A DNA stretch of 31,965 bases from contig NW_014577481.1 in assembly GCF_000485595.1 (NCBI RefSeq), positions 1-31,965 on the forward strand. Reading direction: 5' to 3'. Each line of letters begins with the position of its first letter. Within the stretch, counting starts at the first letter, position 1. Shown piece by piece: positions 10,490 to 20,549 of the stretch. Source of the DNA: Priapulus caudatus. Lineage: Eukaryota > Priapulida > Priapulimorpha > Priapulimorphida > Priapulidae. A model generated the notes under the pieces. That model did no database searches and was not told the origin of the DNA. It saw only the letters and a program-made list of their open reading frames with translations. The position numbers were made by a program, and so were the translations under genes.

Positions 10490-12015
10490 ATATATGGGGC
10501 GAGTACGAGTAGGGGGGCAGAATGCAGGAGGAGAGAGGAGGAGAGGGAGAAGGGGATGGAGTAGGTGGAGGAGGAGGAGGAGGAGGAGGAGGAGGAGAGG
10601 AGGAGGAGAGGAGGAGGAGGAGGGGAGGAGGAGGGGAGGAGGAGGAGCCGGAGACAGCGTGATGGAGTCGAATGAAGACGGTCATGGAGGAGTAGGGGGC
10701 AGCGGAGGAGTAAAAGGAGAAGGGGGAGAATGTGATGAGTAGGGGAGGCAGGCAGGAGGAGAGGGAGGCGGAGAAGGGAGGCGAGATCGAAGAAGACGGC
10801 CCTGGAGAGGAGGGGGGGGGGGTAGGGGACAGGAGAGGAGGAGGGAGAAGATGATGGAGTAGCGGAGAGGGTCGAGGAGGAGGGGAGGAGAGAGCGGAGG
10901 TAAGGGGAGAGCGAAGTGAAGACGGTCATGAAAGAGGAGTAGGGCAGCGAGGGGAGGAGAAGAGGAGGAGAGGTGATAGAGTAGGGGGAGGAGGCAGGGG
11001 AGGAGGAGGAGCGGGCATGGGGGAGGAGAGGAAGCGAGAAGACGTGATGGGGAAGGGATTTCAAAGAGGAAGTCAGGGGAGGAGGAAGAGGGGGGCCAGA
11101 CAGAAACAGAAGGAGGAGAAGAGCGAGAGAAGGATGGGAGGAGGGAAGGAGGAGGAGGGAAATACAAAATTAAAGAATAGATAAATCTCTTAACAATGAA
11201 AGATGATAAACCAATAAACGACTGACTACATAAAAAGGGTCAAAAAAGAAAAAAAAAAATAGGAATATAAGAACAAAAAAACCAAATAAAATAGAATAAT
11301 TATAAAACGAAACAATAAAAACTCTAAGTACAACAAAAAAAACCACTACATAAAACCAAACGAAGAAAACAAAAAAATGAAAAACAAACAATAAAAACAA
11401 AACAGGAAAAATAAAACTACACAACAAATAAAAACATTCCAAAGATATTCTCGAAGAGGAGAAGAGGAGGAGAGAGGAGGAGAGGAGGAGGGGGAGGAGG
11501 AGAAGAGAGGAGGCAGGGAGAAGTGATCGGAACGGAGGAGAGGAAGCGGAGGAGGAGGAGGAGCGGCTAAGAAGGGTGGTGGAAAGTAGGTGGAGCAGAG
11601 AGGATGAGAAGAGAGGGGGGAGATGGGTTGGAGTAGGGGGAGGGGAGGAGGAGGAGAAGGCAGAAGGCAGGAGGAGGAGGAGGAGGAGGAGAGCGAGTGG
11701 AGGGAGGGGCGTAGGGGAGGGAGGGAGGAGAAGGGTTGGAGTAAGGGGGAGGAGGAGCAGGATGAGGAGGAGAGAGGGGAGAGTGGTGTTGGGAGTAGGG
11801 AGAGGAGGAGGAGGAGAAGGAGGGAGGACGAGAGTAGGAGGAGGGAGGGGAGAAGGTGTGGAGTAGGTGAGAGAGCAGGAATAGAAGGAAAGAAGAGGAG
11901 AGGAGGAGGAGGAGGAGGAGGGGGAAGGTGATGGAGGAGGAGTAGGGCAGGAGGCAAGAGGGAGGAGGAGGAGGCGGGAGACAGTGATAAGATGAGCAAG
12001 GAGGGAGAAGGGGAG
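10490..12015 (+). repeat. GGA-rich minisatellite containing the small gene's start region
   Basis: The array consists of GGAGGAGGAG, GATGGAGTAGGGG and GGCAGCGG words with a loose period of roughly 100-150 bp. Near 10671-10697 and 10915-10935 it contains GAAGACGGTCATG followed by GAGGAGTAG. Read on the plus strand this matches the first codons (MKTVMEE) of the minus-strand gene that begins at 27620, here followed by a stop. An AT-rich, A-run-rich island at 11163-11450 interrupts the array. Indels are frequent. Large frames across the region are compositional. Confidence 0.8.
11163..11450. other. A-rich low-complexity island inside the GGA array
   Basis: About 290 bp with many runs of 4-10 adenines separated by AC, AT or AG words, and sharp borders with the GGA repeats on both sides. 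No gene or recognised element was found. It could be real AT-rich DNA or an assembly insertion. Confidence 0.6.
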
Positions 12016-12390
12016 CCTACCTCCTACCTTCCTCAACACCTTCTCCCTTCTCCTCCCCCTACTCCATCAACCTCCTCCCCTCCTCCTCCTCCTCCTCGCC
12101 TGCCCCTACTCCTCCATGCCGTCGTCATATCGATCTCCATTACCTTCTCCGCCGCCTCCTCGTCCGCTTCCTCATCCGCCTCCTCCCACGATCATCACCT
12201 TCTCCCCTCGATCCTCTTCTCCTGCCCCTACTCCTCCCCAGACCTTCAATCGATCTCCAACCTCTCCGCTCCTCCTCCATGCCCCCGACTCCAGCCACCT
12301 TCGTCCCTCCTCCTCCCCTACTCCATCACCTTCTCCCCTCTCTTCCTCCCCTCCTCCTCCTCCTCCTCCTCCTCCTCCTCCTCCCGATGA
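12016..12390 (-). repeat. TCC-rich minisatellite in opposite orientation
   Basis: At about 12015 the purine-rich strand switches from plus to minus. The units contain CTACTCCTCCATG, CGATCTCCA and TCACCTTCTCC, the complement of the array to the left. The array runs directly into the 1.1-kb duplicated block at 12390, as a shorter TCC run does at 27590-27606. Confidence 0.8.
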
Positions 12391-13494
12391 CCGTCGTTCA
12401 TTCGATCGCCAATCAGTAAAATGACATATAGTTTATAACGTAAATCGTCGTATACAATAAAAAACGCATTATTTATAAAAAAGTCCCATATTTACTTAGT
12501 AAAACATCAAAGAGATGGCGTCTGTGGCATGTGAAACATTGGCCGTCCGAACATTCCAACCTCTGTCGGCCAGTGTGCTGCTGTGGCTGAAAAGGGAAAT
12601 AGTTCAATGAATGACGCACTCGTACTGCACTTCCGACAGCGACTGTGAAAATGCAGAAAATTGCTCCTCTTCGTTGCCGAAAATGCATCGGCCCGGGGCA
12701 TTTCCATTATTTTACGAAAAGTAAACAGGCTGCGCCGAAAGCACAGTAGGATACAGGAAACTGGTCACGTGCAGGTGGACGCCGCCATTTATGCCCATCA
12801 ACGAGAAGGCGGGGCTATTCTGATTACGAGATGCCGAAAATGCAACAGAAAAGGAGCTAGCGCAGTGCGCATAACAGGTCGTTATTTCGTACTATTTGCT
12901 GCCAAACTCTATCGTTTAGGAAACGCTTCTAGCCTACAGAAATGCCCTTAGTGTCCTGAGATCGCGATTGGTGCCCTCTTATGGTCATTAACTCGGGGGG
13001 GTTGGGCGCAGTATTAGCATATCATGTAGTAGGTTACAAATAGTAGGTGCGCGGGCGATGTAGACGCGTGTTAGTGTAGGAATATTAGTCTAGCACGGTG
13101 GGGCAGACCGGTACATACATCGTGCGAAACGTAGGGTACGTGGCGCGTTGGGCGGGTGGTTGTGGTGGTGGTAGTTCGTTAACTTAGAAACAGTAAAAGC
13201 GCTAGTTATAGGCAGTTGGAGTATGATTATTTAGGCAGGGTGAAGTGTGTGGAAGTGGTTAGGAGTTTCGGACTTTGTTGGGATTGGTTGGAGAGTTCTT
13301 GCATAAAAAATAGAAATTTGAAGAAAGGCGCGCAGGCAGTACGTTCTGCGCAGTCTGGTGTGTTAGCCGCTACGTAGAGACCGTATGATGGTAAACAATT
13401 AATTCTTTTAGTGAACACAAAAGTATAGCTACTCGCTTCTTGTGATTAGTTATACTCTAAATTATTTCATTTCAAATCTTGGTGTAACTTCAAC
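12390..13494 (+). repeat. 1.1-kb duplicated block, copy A
   Basis: Nearly the whole block reappears at about 27607-28675 in the same orientation, from TGACCGTC near the left edge to GGTGTAACTTCA at the right edge, where the copies part abruptly. Differences are mostly single-base insertions in this copy. Near its right end is a plus-strand core-promoter-like pair, ATTGG at 13283 and GCATAAAAAATAG at 13301-13313. The ends TG...CA and the internal promoter resemble a solo LTR, but no flanking target duplication matches, so the class is left open. Confidence 0.8.
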
Positions 13495-13500
13495 GCTACA

Positions 13501-13874
13501 GATATATCGCTATGTGAAGCAAACAAAGTTTGTTTTTACATTCGCTCCTGAGATACATATATATACTACTATTAGGAGGGAATACCAGCTTGCCGCAGAG
13601 CGACACCGCCCTCGATCTAACGTCCACTGGGGGGACTCGGTGAGGGGAGTGTGGGATGCTAGTAAACCCTGCTTAGTCCCAAAGGTGTTCACATACCACG
13701 CCGAAAAACAGTGGAATGCACAGCGGTGGTACCTCAGGAACCTTTCAAAGAGTGCGTTTGATCGGTTGAAAGTTGCCAACGAGATGGCGCGTACCCGTTT
13801 AAGTGTCTGCAGATTAAAGATGGGAAGGCTCCAGCGGACCGTAGTAGCAACAACTATTGCCAAGACAGCAATAG
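13501..13874 (+). CDS. Putative exon, unknown protein
   Basis: The frame is open from before 13442 to a stop at 13931-13933. Unlike most frames here it has ordinary amino-acid composition, for example HWGDSVRGVWDASKP and YHAEKQWNAQRWYLRN. A possible acceptor, CGCTACAG, ends at 13500 and a strong donor, GGTAAGC, begins at 13875. No ATG starts the frame, so it would have to be an internal exon. The GCCGCAGAGCGACA word at 13595 recurs near 25114, so part may come from a dispersed repeat. No family was recognised. It begins just beyond the right edge of the duplicated block, whose plus-strand promoter-like motif would transcribe into it. Confidence 0.25.
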
Positions 13875-14880
13875 GTAAGCACTCATCTATGTTACTACGC
13901 AAGCCTACAGCGCTGCCAAAGATACCGAAGTGATGACGTCACGGTGGCATAGACAACGAGCCACTGGTTCTACACAATCAGAGGCTCTGGTAAAGTAACG
14001 GCGTGTCGGGTTTTAGTACCCGTTGTAACCAGCATTCTGCAGAGTCAGTATTGGCAGTTTTTAAGAGATGTCCGAAGGAGGAAGTGACAAAGCAACAGAA
14101 AAAAAAAAAAATTAACAAATTTTGTTTTTGTAAATAAGTTAACTTTTGGTAAATTCATGAAATATTGTAGGATCGAGGTACGAGGCTTTACGCGGGCTGC
14201 CAGCGCACACACTCGGTTTTGACGTACGCACAAACAGTTTCACGCAGTAAAGGTTATGGAGCAGGGCTTGTGTAGAACCAGCCCGTACGTGTCTTGCCAA
14301 CGTGGACGTCACACTTCGGACGCTATAGAGAGCTGCCACCTGTAACCAAAGTAACGCAGGCAAAAACTGCAGTGGCCACTGCCAGATGGCAATACCGCTT
14401 ACAGTGCAACATACTGACCGTAATAGAATGCCAGAGAACTTATAAGTATGTAAAGGAGGCATAACCTTCTTCAACAGAAGTTAACGTTTGAAAGTGGTCA
14501 CTGTGGCATTGGAGCCTCATACAGCAAGGCATGTATAGATTCTACTAGCAACCGGCAGTCAAATGCTTGCGAAAGACAGTAACAACATCCATGTTTAACC
14601 TCCGCTTGAGGGCAAAAAGGTTATCAGACACTTACTCTTCGCTGGAGCAGAAGGGACATTTCATGGATCCATTGCAATAAAGCCATAAAAAGGCTAGGTC
14701 ACCGACTGAAACAAAAGTTGTGCAATCGCTCCGTCAGACCATGTCCTCAGAAATGTTAAAATCTGCCCTGGTGCCCATTGACCTGCTGACCTCAATGTCG
14801 GCAAGTGATGGTCTTTTCGACCATGATGCTATAACACCGACTATCACGAGCCTAGGTCGAGCACGTTTAGATTGGTACCG
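13875..14880. other. Non-coding stretch with one CRE
   Basis: A perfect palindromic CREB/ATF site, TGACGTCA, lies at 13934-13941. The minus-strand frame at 14139-14474 (111 codons) has no recognised domain. Nothing else is supported. Confidence 0.45.
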
Positions 14881-14945
14881 CATTCTGCAAGTTCATCCCT
14901 ATACCATAGTTAAGGGAGTGAAGGTTCCCCTTCTGTTACACCTCT

Positions 14946-14965
14946 TGACCTTTGACCTCTGACCC
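14946..14965 (-). promoter_or_regulatory. Triple direct repeat of nuclear-receptor half-sites (DR1-DR1)
   Basis: On the plus strand TGACCT, TGACCT and TGACCC follow each other with one base between. The minus strand is therefore a GGGTCA-n-AGGTCA-n-AGGTCA series, the spacing preferred by RXR/HNF4-type receptors. It may be part of a repeat family, since a GGACGGACGGAC tract follows at about 15053-15093. Function is inference. Confidence 0.5.
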
Positions 14966-15052
14966 CAGCTTCGACTCCCAACTCGTTTTGACGATCCCCC
15001 CAACGACCGAATATCGTGACCGCTAGTCGAGCCGTTAGATGTGCCCAACTGT

Positions 15053-15093
15053 GGACGGACGGACGACGGACGGACGACCGGACGGGGACGGAC
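15053..15093. repeat. (GGAC)n microsatellite
   Basis: Interrupted GGACGGAC and GGACGACC units lie about 90 bp right of the half-site series and may belong to the same repeat. Confidence 0.8.
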
Positions 15094-15110
15094 GATCATT
15101 GCGATTCTAC

Positions 15111-15479
15111 AAGCTGCAGCTGACTACTCAGCATGAGCTAAAAAAACAAATGATTATTTTTAGTCACTCCCCATACTGCGAACATTACTAATCCTATATA
15201 CACTATAGGAGGGGCTTCGGGAAATGCTATTAATTTCGTACAAAAGAATTTCCCGAAAATAGTTTTGTGCGCATTTCCTTTCGTGCACACGGTCGAAAAC
15301 ACGACCATGCAGTGAGATAACAACAAGAGTATTTTTAGCTCTTATAACATTATTATATATAGCTCTTGGGTGTTATTAGCTCTCCCCTGCCGCGACCCCC
15401 CTAATATAAGGTATGCGCTCGATTATGTCTACGAGGTAATTAATTTTCTCTACTCTATATCGGTATTGCTGATTCGATG
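15111..15479. other. Non-coding stretch
   Basis: Contains an imperfect inverted pair around GGGAAATGC and TTTCCCG at about 15218-15257 and repeated TAGCTCT words near 15337-15382. No gene is supported. Confidence 0.45.
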
Positions 15480-16345
15480 TGCGAGAGTGCGGAGCGTACA
15501 AAACCAGAGTCACTGCGGACCTTGATTTGACCTTGACCTTAATGATATGTCCCTTCACTCTAGAACTCGACTCCTAGGGCATGACTAGCGCTTACAACTG
15601 GTATACTTACACATCGTGGGAGAAGGTGCGCAGCGTAGCCAAAACCAGGTCACGCGACCGTTTATTTGACCTGTACCTCTGACCTTGATCATATGTCCCT
15701 GCCGCTCTATAACTCGGACCTTATTGACCTAGCGCTACTAAACTTGGGATACTTAGCCATCTTGGGGAGGAAGGGCGCAGGGTACCAAAACCAGGTCACT
15801 GCGACCTTGTATTGACCGGTTACCTTGAATGATATTTCCCTTCGGCCTCGTAACTCCGCCCTAACCGGACCTAGCGCGACGAAAACTTGTATACTGGCAC
15901 AGTCGTGAGAGAAGGCTGTGTCGGTACCGAAACCAGGTCACTGCACCCGTTTATTTGACCTTTACCTTAATAAGATTTCCCTTCCCCCTCTCAAACTCGG
16001 CCCTAACTTGCACTTTTGTGTGTTTTTTGTTTTTTATTTTTTTGTTTTTTTTGTTGTGTTTTTTTTGTTTTTTTTTTGTATTTTGTTTTTTTTTTGTTTC
16101 CCCCCTTGTTGTTTTTTGTTTTTTTTTCTTGTGTTGACTAGCGCGGACTAAACGGTGGTATACTTAACATCATAAGGAGAAGGTGGTCGCGTACCGAAAA
16201 GGTCGCTGACCTTTATTTGACATTGACCTTCAGCATATGATTTCGTCAGCTCGATAACGCGGGCCGCTAATCTGACTAGCGCGGCAGCAAACTTGTAGAC
16301 TTCACCATCTTGCGGGGAAGCGGGTGTCGCGTACAAAACCCACCT
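15480..16345. repeat. About 144-bp minisatellite rich in TGACCT half-sites
   Basis: Units begin with AAAACCAGGTCACTGCGACC near 15499, 15641, 15787, 15929 and, degenerate, 16193. Each then carries TTTATTTGACC, TTGACCTTAATGATAT, a CCCTTC-rich part, TGACTAGCGCG and a TATACTT segment. The first unit has TGACCTTGACCT, a perfect DR1 of nuclear-receptor half-sites. Other units are altered by substitutions and indels. No coding content. Confidence 0.85.
16018..16135. other. T-rich low-complexity insertion in a minisatellite unit
   Basis: About 118 bp made of T runs broken by single G or C, placed precisely between GGCCCTAACT and TGACTAGCGCG, which are adjacent in other units. No target duplication flanks it. 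It may be a real insertion or a sequencing or assembly artefact. Confidence 0.75.
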
Positions 16346-18165
16346 AAGGACAACCAAGTATAACATACTTGCACATCCCCAGGCAGATAAGTTGTGTGAA
16401 CAACCTTTGCTTTGGGACTGATTTAACTTTACTACTTGTCTACTCCGTACAGAGATATTCCATTCATATAGATCCCACCATGGGGTACATGTATTGGCGA
16501 CAACTTGCCCGTTTTTCTAGTTATTTATATACACTCATCTCTTCACCCCTCCCCCCAGCATTTTAACAAGAGCGTATTAAATATAAACTTAATACTTAAT
16601 TACACTCTTGATTTTAACGAACCGATAATATGTTACCACTATAATCGCTACCCCCTGTCTTTCTCCCCCCCTCTCTCTACTTCCTCTGATGATCTTAGTT
16701 TCTCTCCATCGCTATAACCCTATTCTGATTTGAAATCGCAAATGGACATGCACGATATATATTTGAACTAAATTGAGAGATAATAATACGAAAATGGGGA
16801 GAGCTAGGGCAAGAGAGAAAGAACTATAAAAGAATGGGAAAAGGAAGAGAAATTCAGTGTCTGATTTTTTTACACAAACAACATTAATAAACAACGAATC
16901 TTTGAGATTAAACATGAATCACTCATATTTACAACGACGACAAAAATTACTGCATCTCCATATAAAAATACGAAAAATAAATAAAAGATCCATTTGCAAG
17001 AAACGCCTAAACATAAACTATAACTGTAATAATATACGGTTTGATTTCAATGTTTTCTCGTAAAGCTATGCTGCCTTCACATATTGCGCATCACTCCATA
17101 ATACATGTTAGTTTAGTGAATAACGATATTGCAAAGAACTGCAATGCACAAAACACCATTACAAGGGGGAATGATAAGAAAACCATTGCTTTTAGTACAT
17201 ATTACAATGCGTTTGAAATACTTCTGTATATCACAACAATTTGACGATCTGCAAAAAAAACCTTCGTAAATCTTAGTTCACTCATGTAAACAAACGCTTA
17301 GCGACACATAGAAATAACATGTTTAATATTTCTTGTATCATAGCCAGAGTTATGCATAATGTGGGGTTACCAGACACTATAGTTGCCATCTGCATTTTAC
17401 AAATAATACTTACTAAATAATTTTTTTAAATCTTATAGGTTGTGTTCGTGAACGATATAGACAACTTGTTCACACAAAACACACAAAACACACAAAACAC
17501 AGGCCATACTTACAGGCAACACGAAACAAAACGGAATTTCTATACCAACGGTGAAATACATCGTATATACAACTACGTAACCTACTAGACGCCACAGCTA
17601 ACATGAGCACGTGGGATCCGTAAGTTAGAGATCAGTTTTCACGTTTTTTTTTATAATAAACATAAATCACTCAACAACACGCATGGAACAGAAAGCTGCT
17701 TAGAAGTGATTCGTATCACAATAATTCTCTAAAGAATTACAATCAATGTTGTATTAGATGTCACCAAACAATATTCGGACCATGTCGAATTTAAAACATG
17801 AGGCGTCACGTTTTACCATGTTCCCACAACACGGTCACTTGAATGTAGTACTAACCGTTAATGCAAACCCACAGTGATCTACAATATAATACTGGGAGAT
17901 ATTACCTTCTATACAATAAAGATTATTGCAATGGTAAGCTGAGCAATGTTCGTGAGATAATATTAATGTATATTATTAACTTAAGAAAGTGTCTCTGGTT
18001 TGTTCGAATGCAGGAAATGTTCCCAACGCAGTGCATCGCGGCGTACAAGCCACGTGCATATACCTCTTCTCGCATATATCTCATATCAGCAATATCAAGT
18101 CTCACCATCAGGATTTGCCCGCAATGCACGAATGACGGATATTTAATCTGAAAACGTGACCAACG
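16346..18165. other. AT-rich non-coding stretch
   Basis: About 1.8 kb without a supported gene. The open frames are under 100 codons, AT-driven and without splice context. ACACAAAAC is repeated four times near 17473-17502. Confidence 0.5.
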
Positions 18166-18170
18166 ACGTC

Positions 18171-18207
<37 letters not shown>

Positions 18208-18315
18208 GCACACACGCCAACCATATAAACACGCACACACGCCAGCCATATAAACACGCACACACACACAGGCACGCACACACGCGCACGCACGCAACAG
18301 CACACGCACGCACGC
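18166..18315. repeat. (CA)n/(CACG)n tract with a duplicated segment
   Basis: CACACA then CACGCA runs. A short segment, CGCCARCCATATAAACACG, occurs twice in tandem at about 18214-18258. Confidence 0.9.
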
Positions 18316-18463
18316 ATCCATTAGCTAAATGGGATGGAAATAGCAGTCTAAGTAGAACGCAGAGTCGAGATGGCTCTAGTCTCTTATTTATCAAACTCGA
18401 TCAGGCCAGTAAGTAAATGTGCAAAAGCACAAATCAGATTATTTCACACTTAAAGGCTACTAT

Positions 18464-18620
18464 ACACACACGCGCGCATGCACGCACGCACTGAAGAATG
18501 ATTCACCAACCTCTATAAAAATTTGGCACCCTCACCCTACAAACGATAACACACATGCACGCACGCACGCACGCACGCGGTCACACCTCAGACAGACACA
18601 CGAGCACGCACGCCGCACTA
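18464..18620. repeat. Interrupted CACGCA microsatellite
   Basis: CACGCACGCACG blocks at about 18470-18490, 18550-18580 and 18600-18612 are separated by unique sequence. Confidence 0.8.
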
Positions 18621-18744
18621 CCTCCTGTCTTTTGTCGCAGCAGTGTGAGCTGACAACTGGCATGCACACCACCATCACACATCACCCAGACGGCCACATA
18701 ACACACATCCCACATCACGCAGCACGCATCGTCACGCACGCCAC

Positions 18745-19045
18745 AAAAGTTACGCACACACGTTACAAAAAGTCATCACTCGCGTTACAAAAGTCATTAG
18801 AAACGTTACAAGAGTCATTAGAAACGTTATGAGTCATTACACACATTAAAAGTCATTATACACGTTATAAGTGATCATATACATCACAAAAGTAATTACA
18901 CACGTCACAAGAGTCATCACACACGTCACAAAAGCCATCACACACGTCCAGCTCACACAAGTCATGCAACAACGTCACAATCATTCCCCACAATCACAAT
19001 AGAGTCATCACACACGTTATACAGAAGTCATACACACACAATCAA
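18745..19045. repeat. About 23-bp minisatellite (ACGTTACAAAAGTCAT)
   Basis: Roughly twelve tandem copies of ACACACGTTACAAAAGTCAT with variants (GTCACAAGAGTCATC). A shorter version, three units, precedes the intact gene copy at about 26598-26660, so this array marks the 3' side of both gene copies. Confidence 0.8.
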
Positions 19046-20041
19046 CGGATGTCACGGCACGATACGAAAGCAACACGCACGCACGCACGCGCCACACAGG
19101 ACGCACGCGACCGCGCGCGCAACGGTATGAGAAGGGAGAGGGAGACGCACACCCTTGCTCCTCCCCGCCGCATCACACAGACGGTGCTGTTGATGCAGTT
19201 TCTTCAGTCTGTGAGAACGCCGCTGCCTGCAGACCGCCGACGGCACGGCGGCGCAGTAGAACGTGTCCCGCGACTGCTGCATGACCCGCACACCGCCCGC
19301 AAGATCGGCCGACGTCCATGCGCACGAGCGCAACGTGGAGGGCCGGGGGGGGGTGTCGACGCCGGCATGCGGCCGGCCAGGTGGCGCCCAACGTTCGCGA
19401 CGTCGATACCGCGCGCGTGAAACTGGGCAGCAGCGCCACCGTCGACGGTGACGAGCATGGTCGTCGCGGCGCGTAACAAAACGGCGCGTGCGTTCAAGCA
19501 TATACTAGCGGCATGTTCGTTCGCCGCGAAAACTGTCACGAGACCTAACGGCGCGGAATGGGGGCGGGTCATCGTCGTCGCTCCGCACAGGGGGTGCTTT
19601 TACCGCGGTCCGCGCCGGACTGTCCCCAGCAGCGAGTTCCTCCCTCGCGCTCTCCTGGCTGCCCGCGTTTCCCGGTTGGCCGGCCACGAGTCGATCGCTT
19701 TCCGCGACCGACGCCGTTGCGATGTCGAAGCAATGCATTCGTTTCCGCGGCGTCGTCGTCGGACGCAGCGTCAACGCGTTCCGCGGCGCCGTCTGTCATG
19801 ACGACGCGACGACTCCCTCAGCATGCCGTCCGAAATCTTACCGGGCAGCGCCGGCGCGGCGCGCGGCAGGCGGTCCGCGTCTACGACGTTGCCGGGATCG
19901 ACCACACCCTCGCAAGTCTCCGTACGAACCTGAACCGCGGTTCGTACCGCTGCGCCCGCTATTTTCGGGAGGACAGTCGGTGACGAGGTCGACGACAGTT
20001 CTGCTTCACATAACGACCCGCGGTGGTTGTCCGTCGCTCAT
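18982..20041 (-). pseudogene. Broken copy of the small gene at 26802-27620
   Basis: The sequence parallels 26600-27584 along its length, from the GTCATCACACAC flank to the conserved GCTCAT (MSDG start) at 20036-20041. The frame is broken many times by one-base insertions, and an extra segment of about 28 bases lies near 19328. Most differences are insertions rather than substitutions, the pattern of uncorrected long reads, so this may be an unpolished paralogue rather than a decayed one. Upstream of its start is a CRE array instead of the TCC run and 1.1-kb block found at the intact copy. Confidence 0.75.
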
Positions 20042-20440
20042 CGGTACGCGTGAGATGATATTTGTCGTCTGCACTCCCTCGCATCCGACGTCACCTATCG
20101 GCGCGCGACGCGTCGTCCTGCATCTGCCTCCATGACGTCCACCAATCGCGCGCACGGGCTCGTCGTGCATCCCTCCCATGACGTCAGCCATCCGCGCGCA
20201 CGCGGCGTCGTCTGCACTGCCTCCCCTGACGTCACCGATCGGCGCGCGGTGACGAAAGCGTCGTTGCACATCTCCTCCATGACGTCACCCATCGCGCGCA
20301 CGCCGTCGTCTGCGACTGCTTCCATGAAACGTCACCGATCGCGCGCAGACGCGTCGTCTGCACCCCCTCCATGACGTCAACCAATCCGCGCGCACGGGCG
20401 TCGTCTGCACTCCTCGCATGACGTCAGCCATCGTGGCGCA
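20042..20440. promoter_or_regulatory. Tandem array of CRE (TGACGTCA) sites, about 47-bp period
   Basis: Eight tandem units of 44-52 bp. Perfect palindromic TGACGTCA occurs at 20179, 20228, 20280, 20372 and 20419. One-mismatch forms lie at 20087 and 20133, and a TGAAACGTCA form at 20326. Each unit continues with NATCGCGCGCACG and CGTCGTCTGCA. The array lies directly upstream of the start of the broken gene copy (minus strand). CREB/ATF binding would be expected from the motif; regulation is inference. Confidence 0.75.
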
Positions 20441-20549
20441 CGGCCGCACGAGGATGAGGGGCTCCCGGAGGGAGTACCGAGCGTTTTCCATCGTCGCGTC
20501 CCTGCCTGTGTTCATTACATCGCGCGCTAACAGACGTTTCATGTCCAGC

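Noticed and set aside
10003-10685. Long open frames of alternating T/H or V/C residues
   Set aside because: They only translate the CA microsatellite and show no codon-like constraint.
10477-12039. Several 100-290-codon frames rich in S/P/L or G/R/E
   Set aside because: Composition follows the GGA/TCC repeats; frames are broken at each indel and no domain is present.
12390-13494. Solo LTR with target-site duplication
   Set aside because: TG...CA ends and a promoter-like box are present, but the flanking bases do not match on either copy and no primer-binding site was recognised.
14139-14474. 111-codon minus-strand frame with a hydrophobic N-terminal part
   Set aside because: It looks faintly like a signal sequence, but there is no domain, promoter or splice support.
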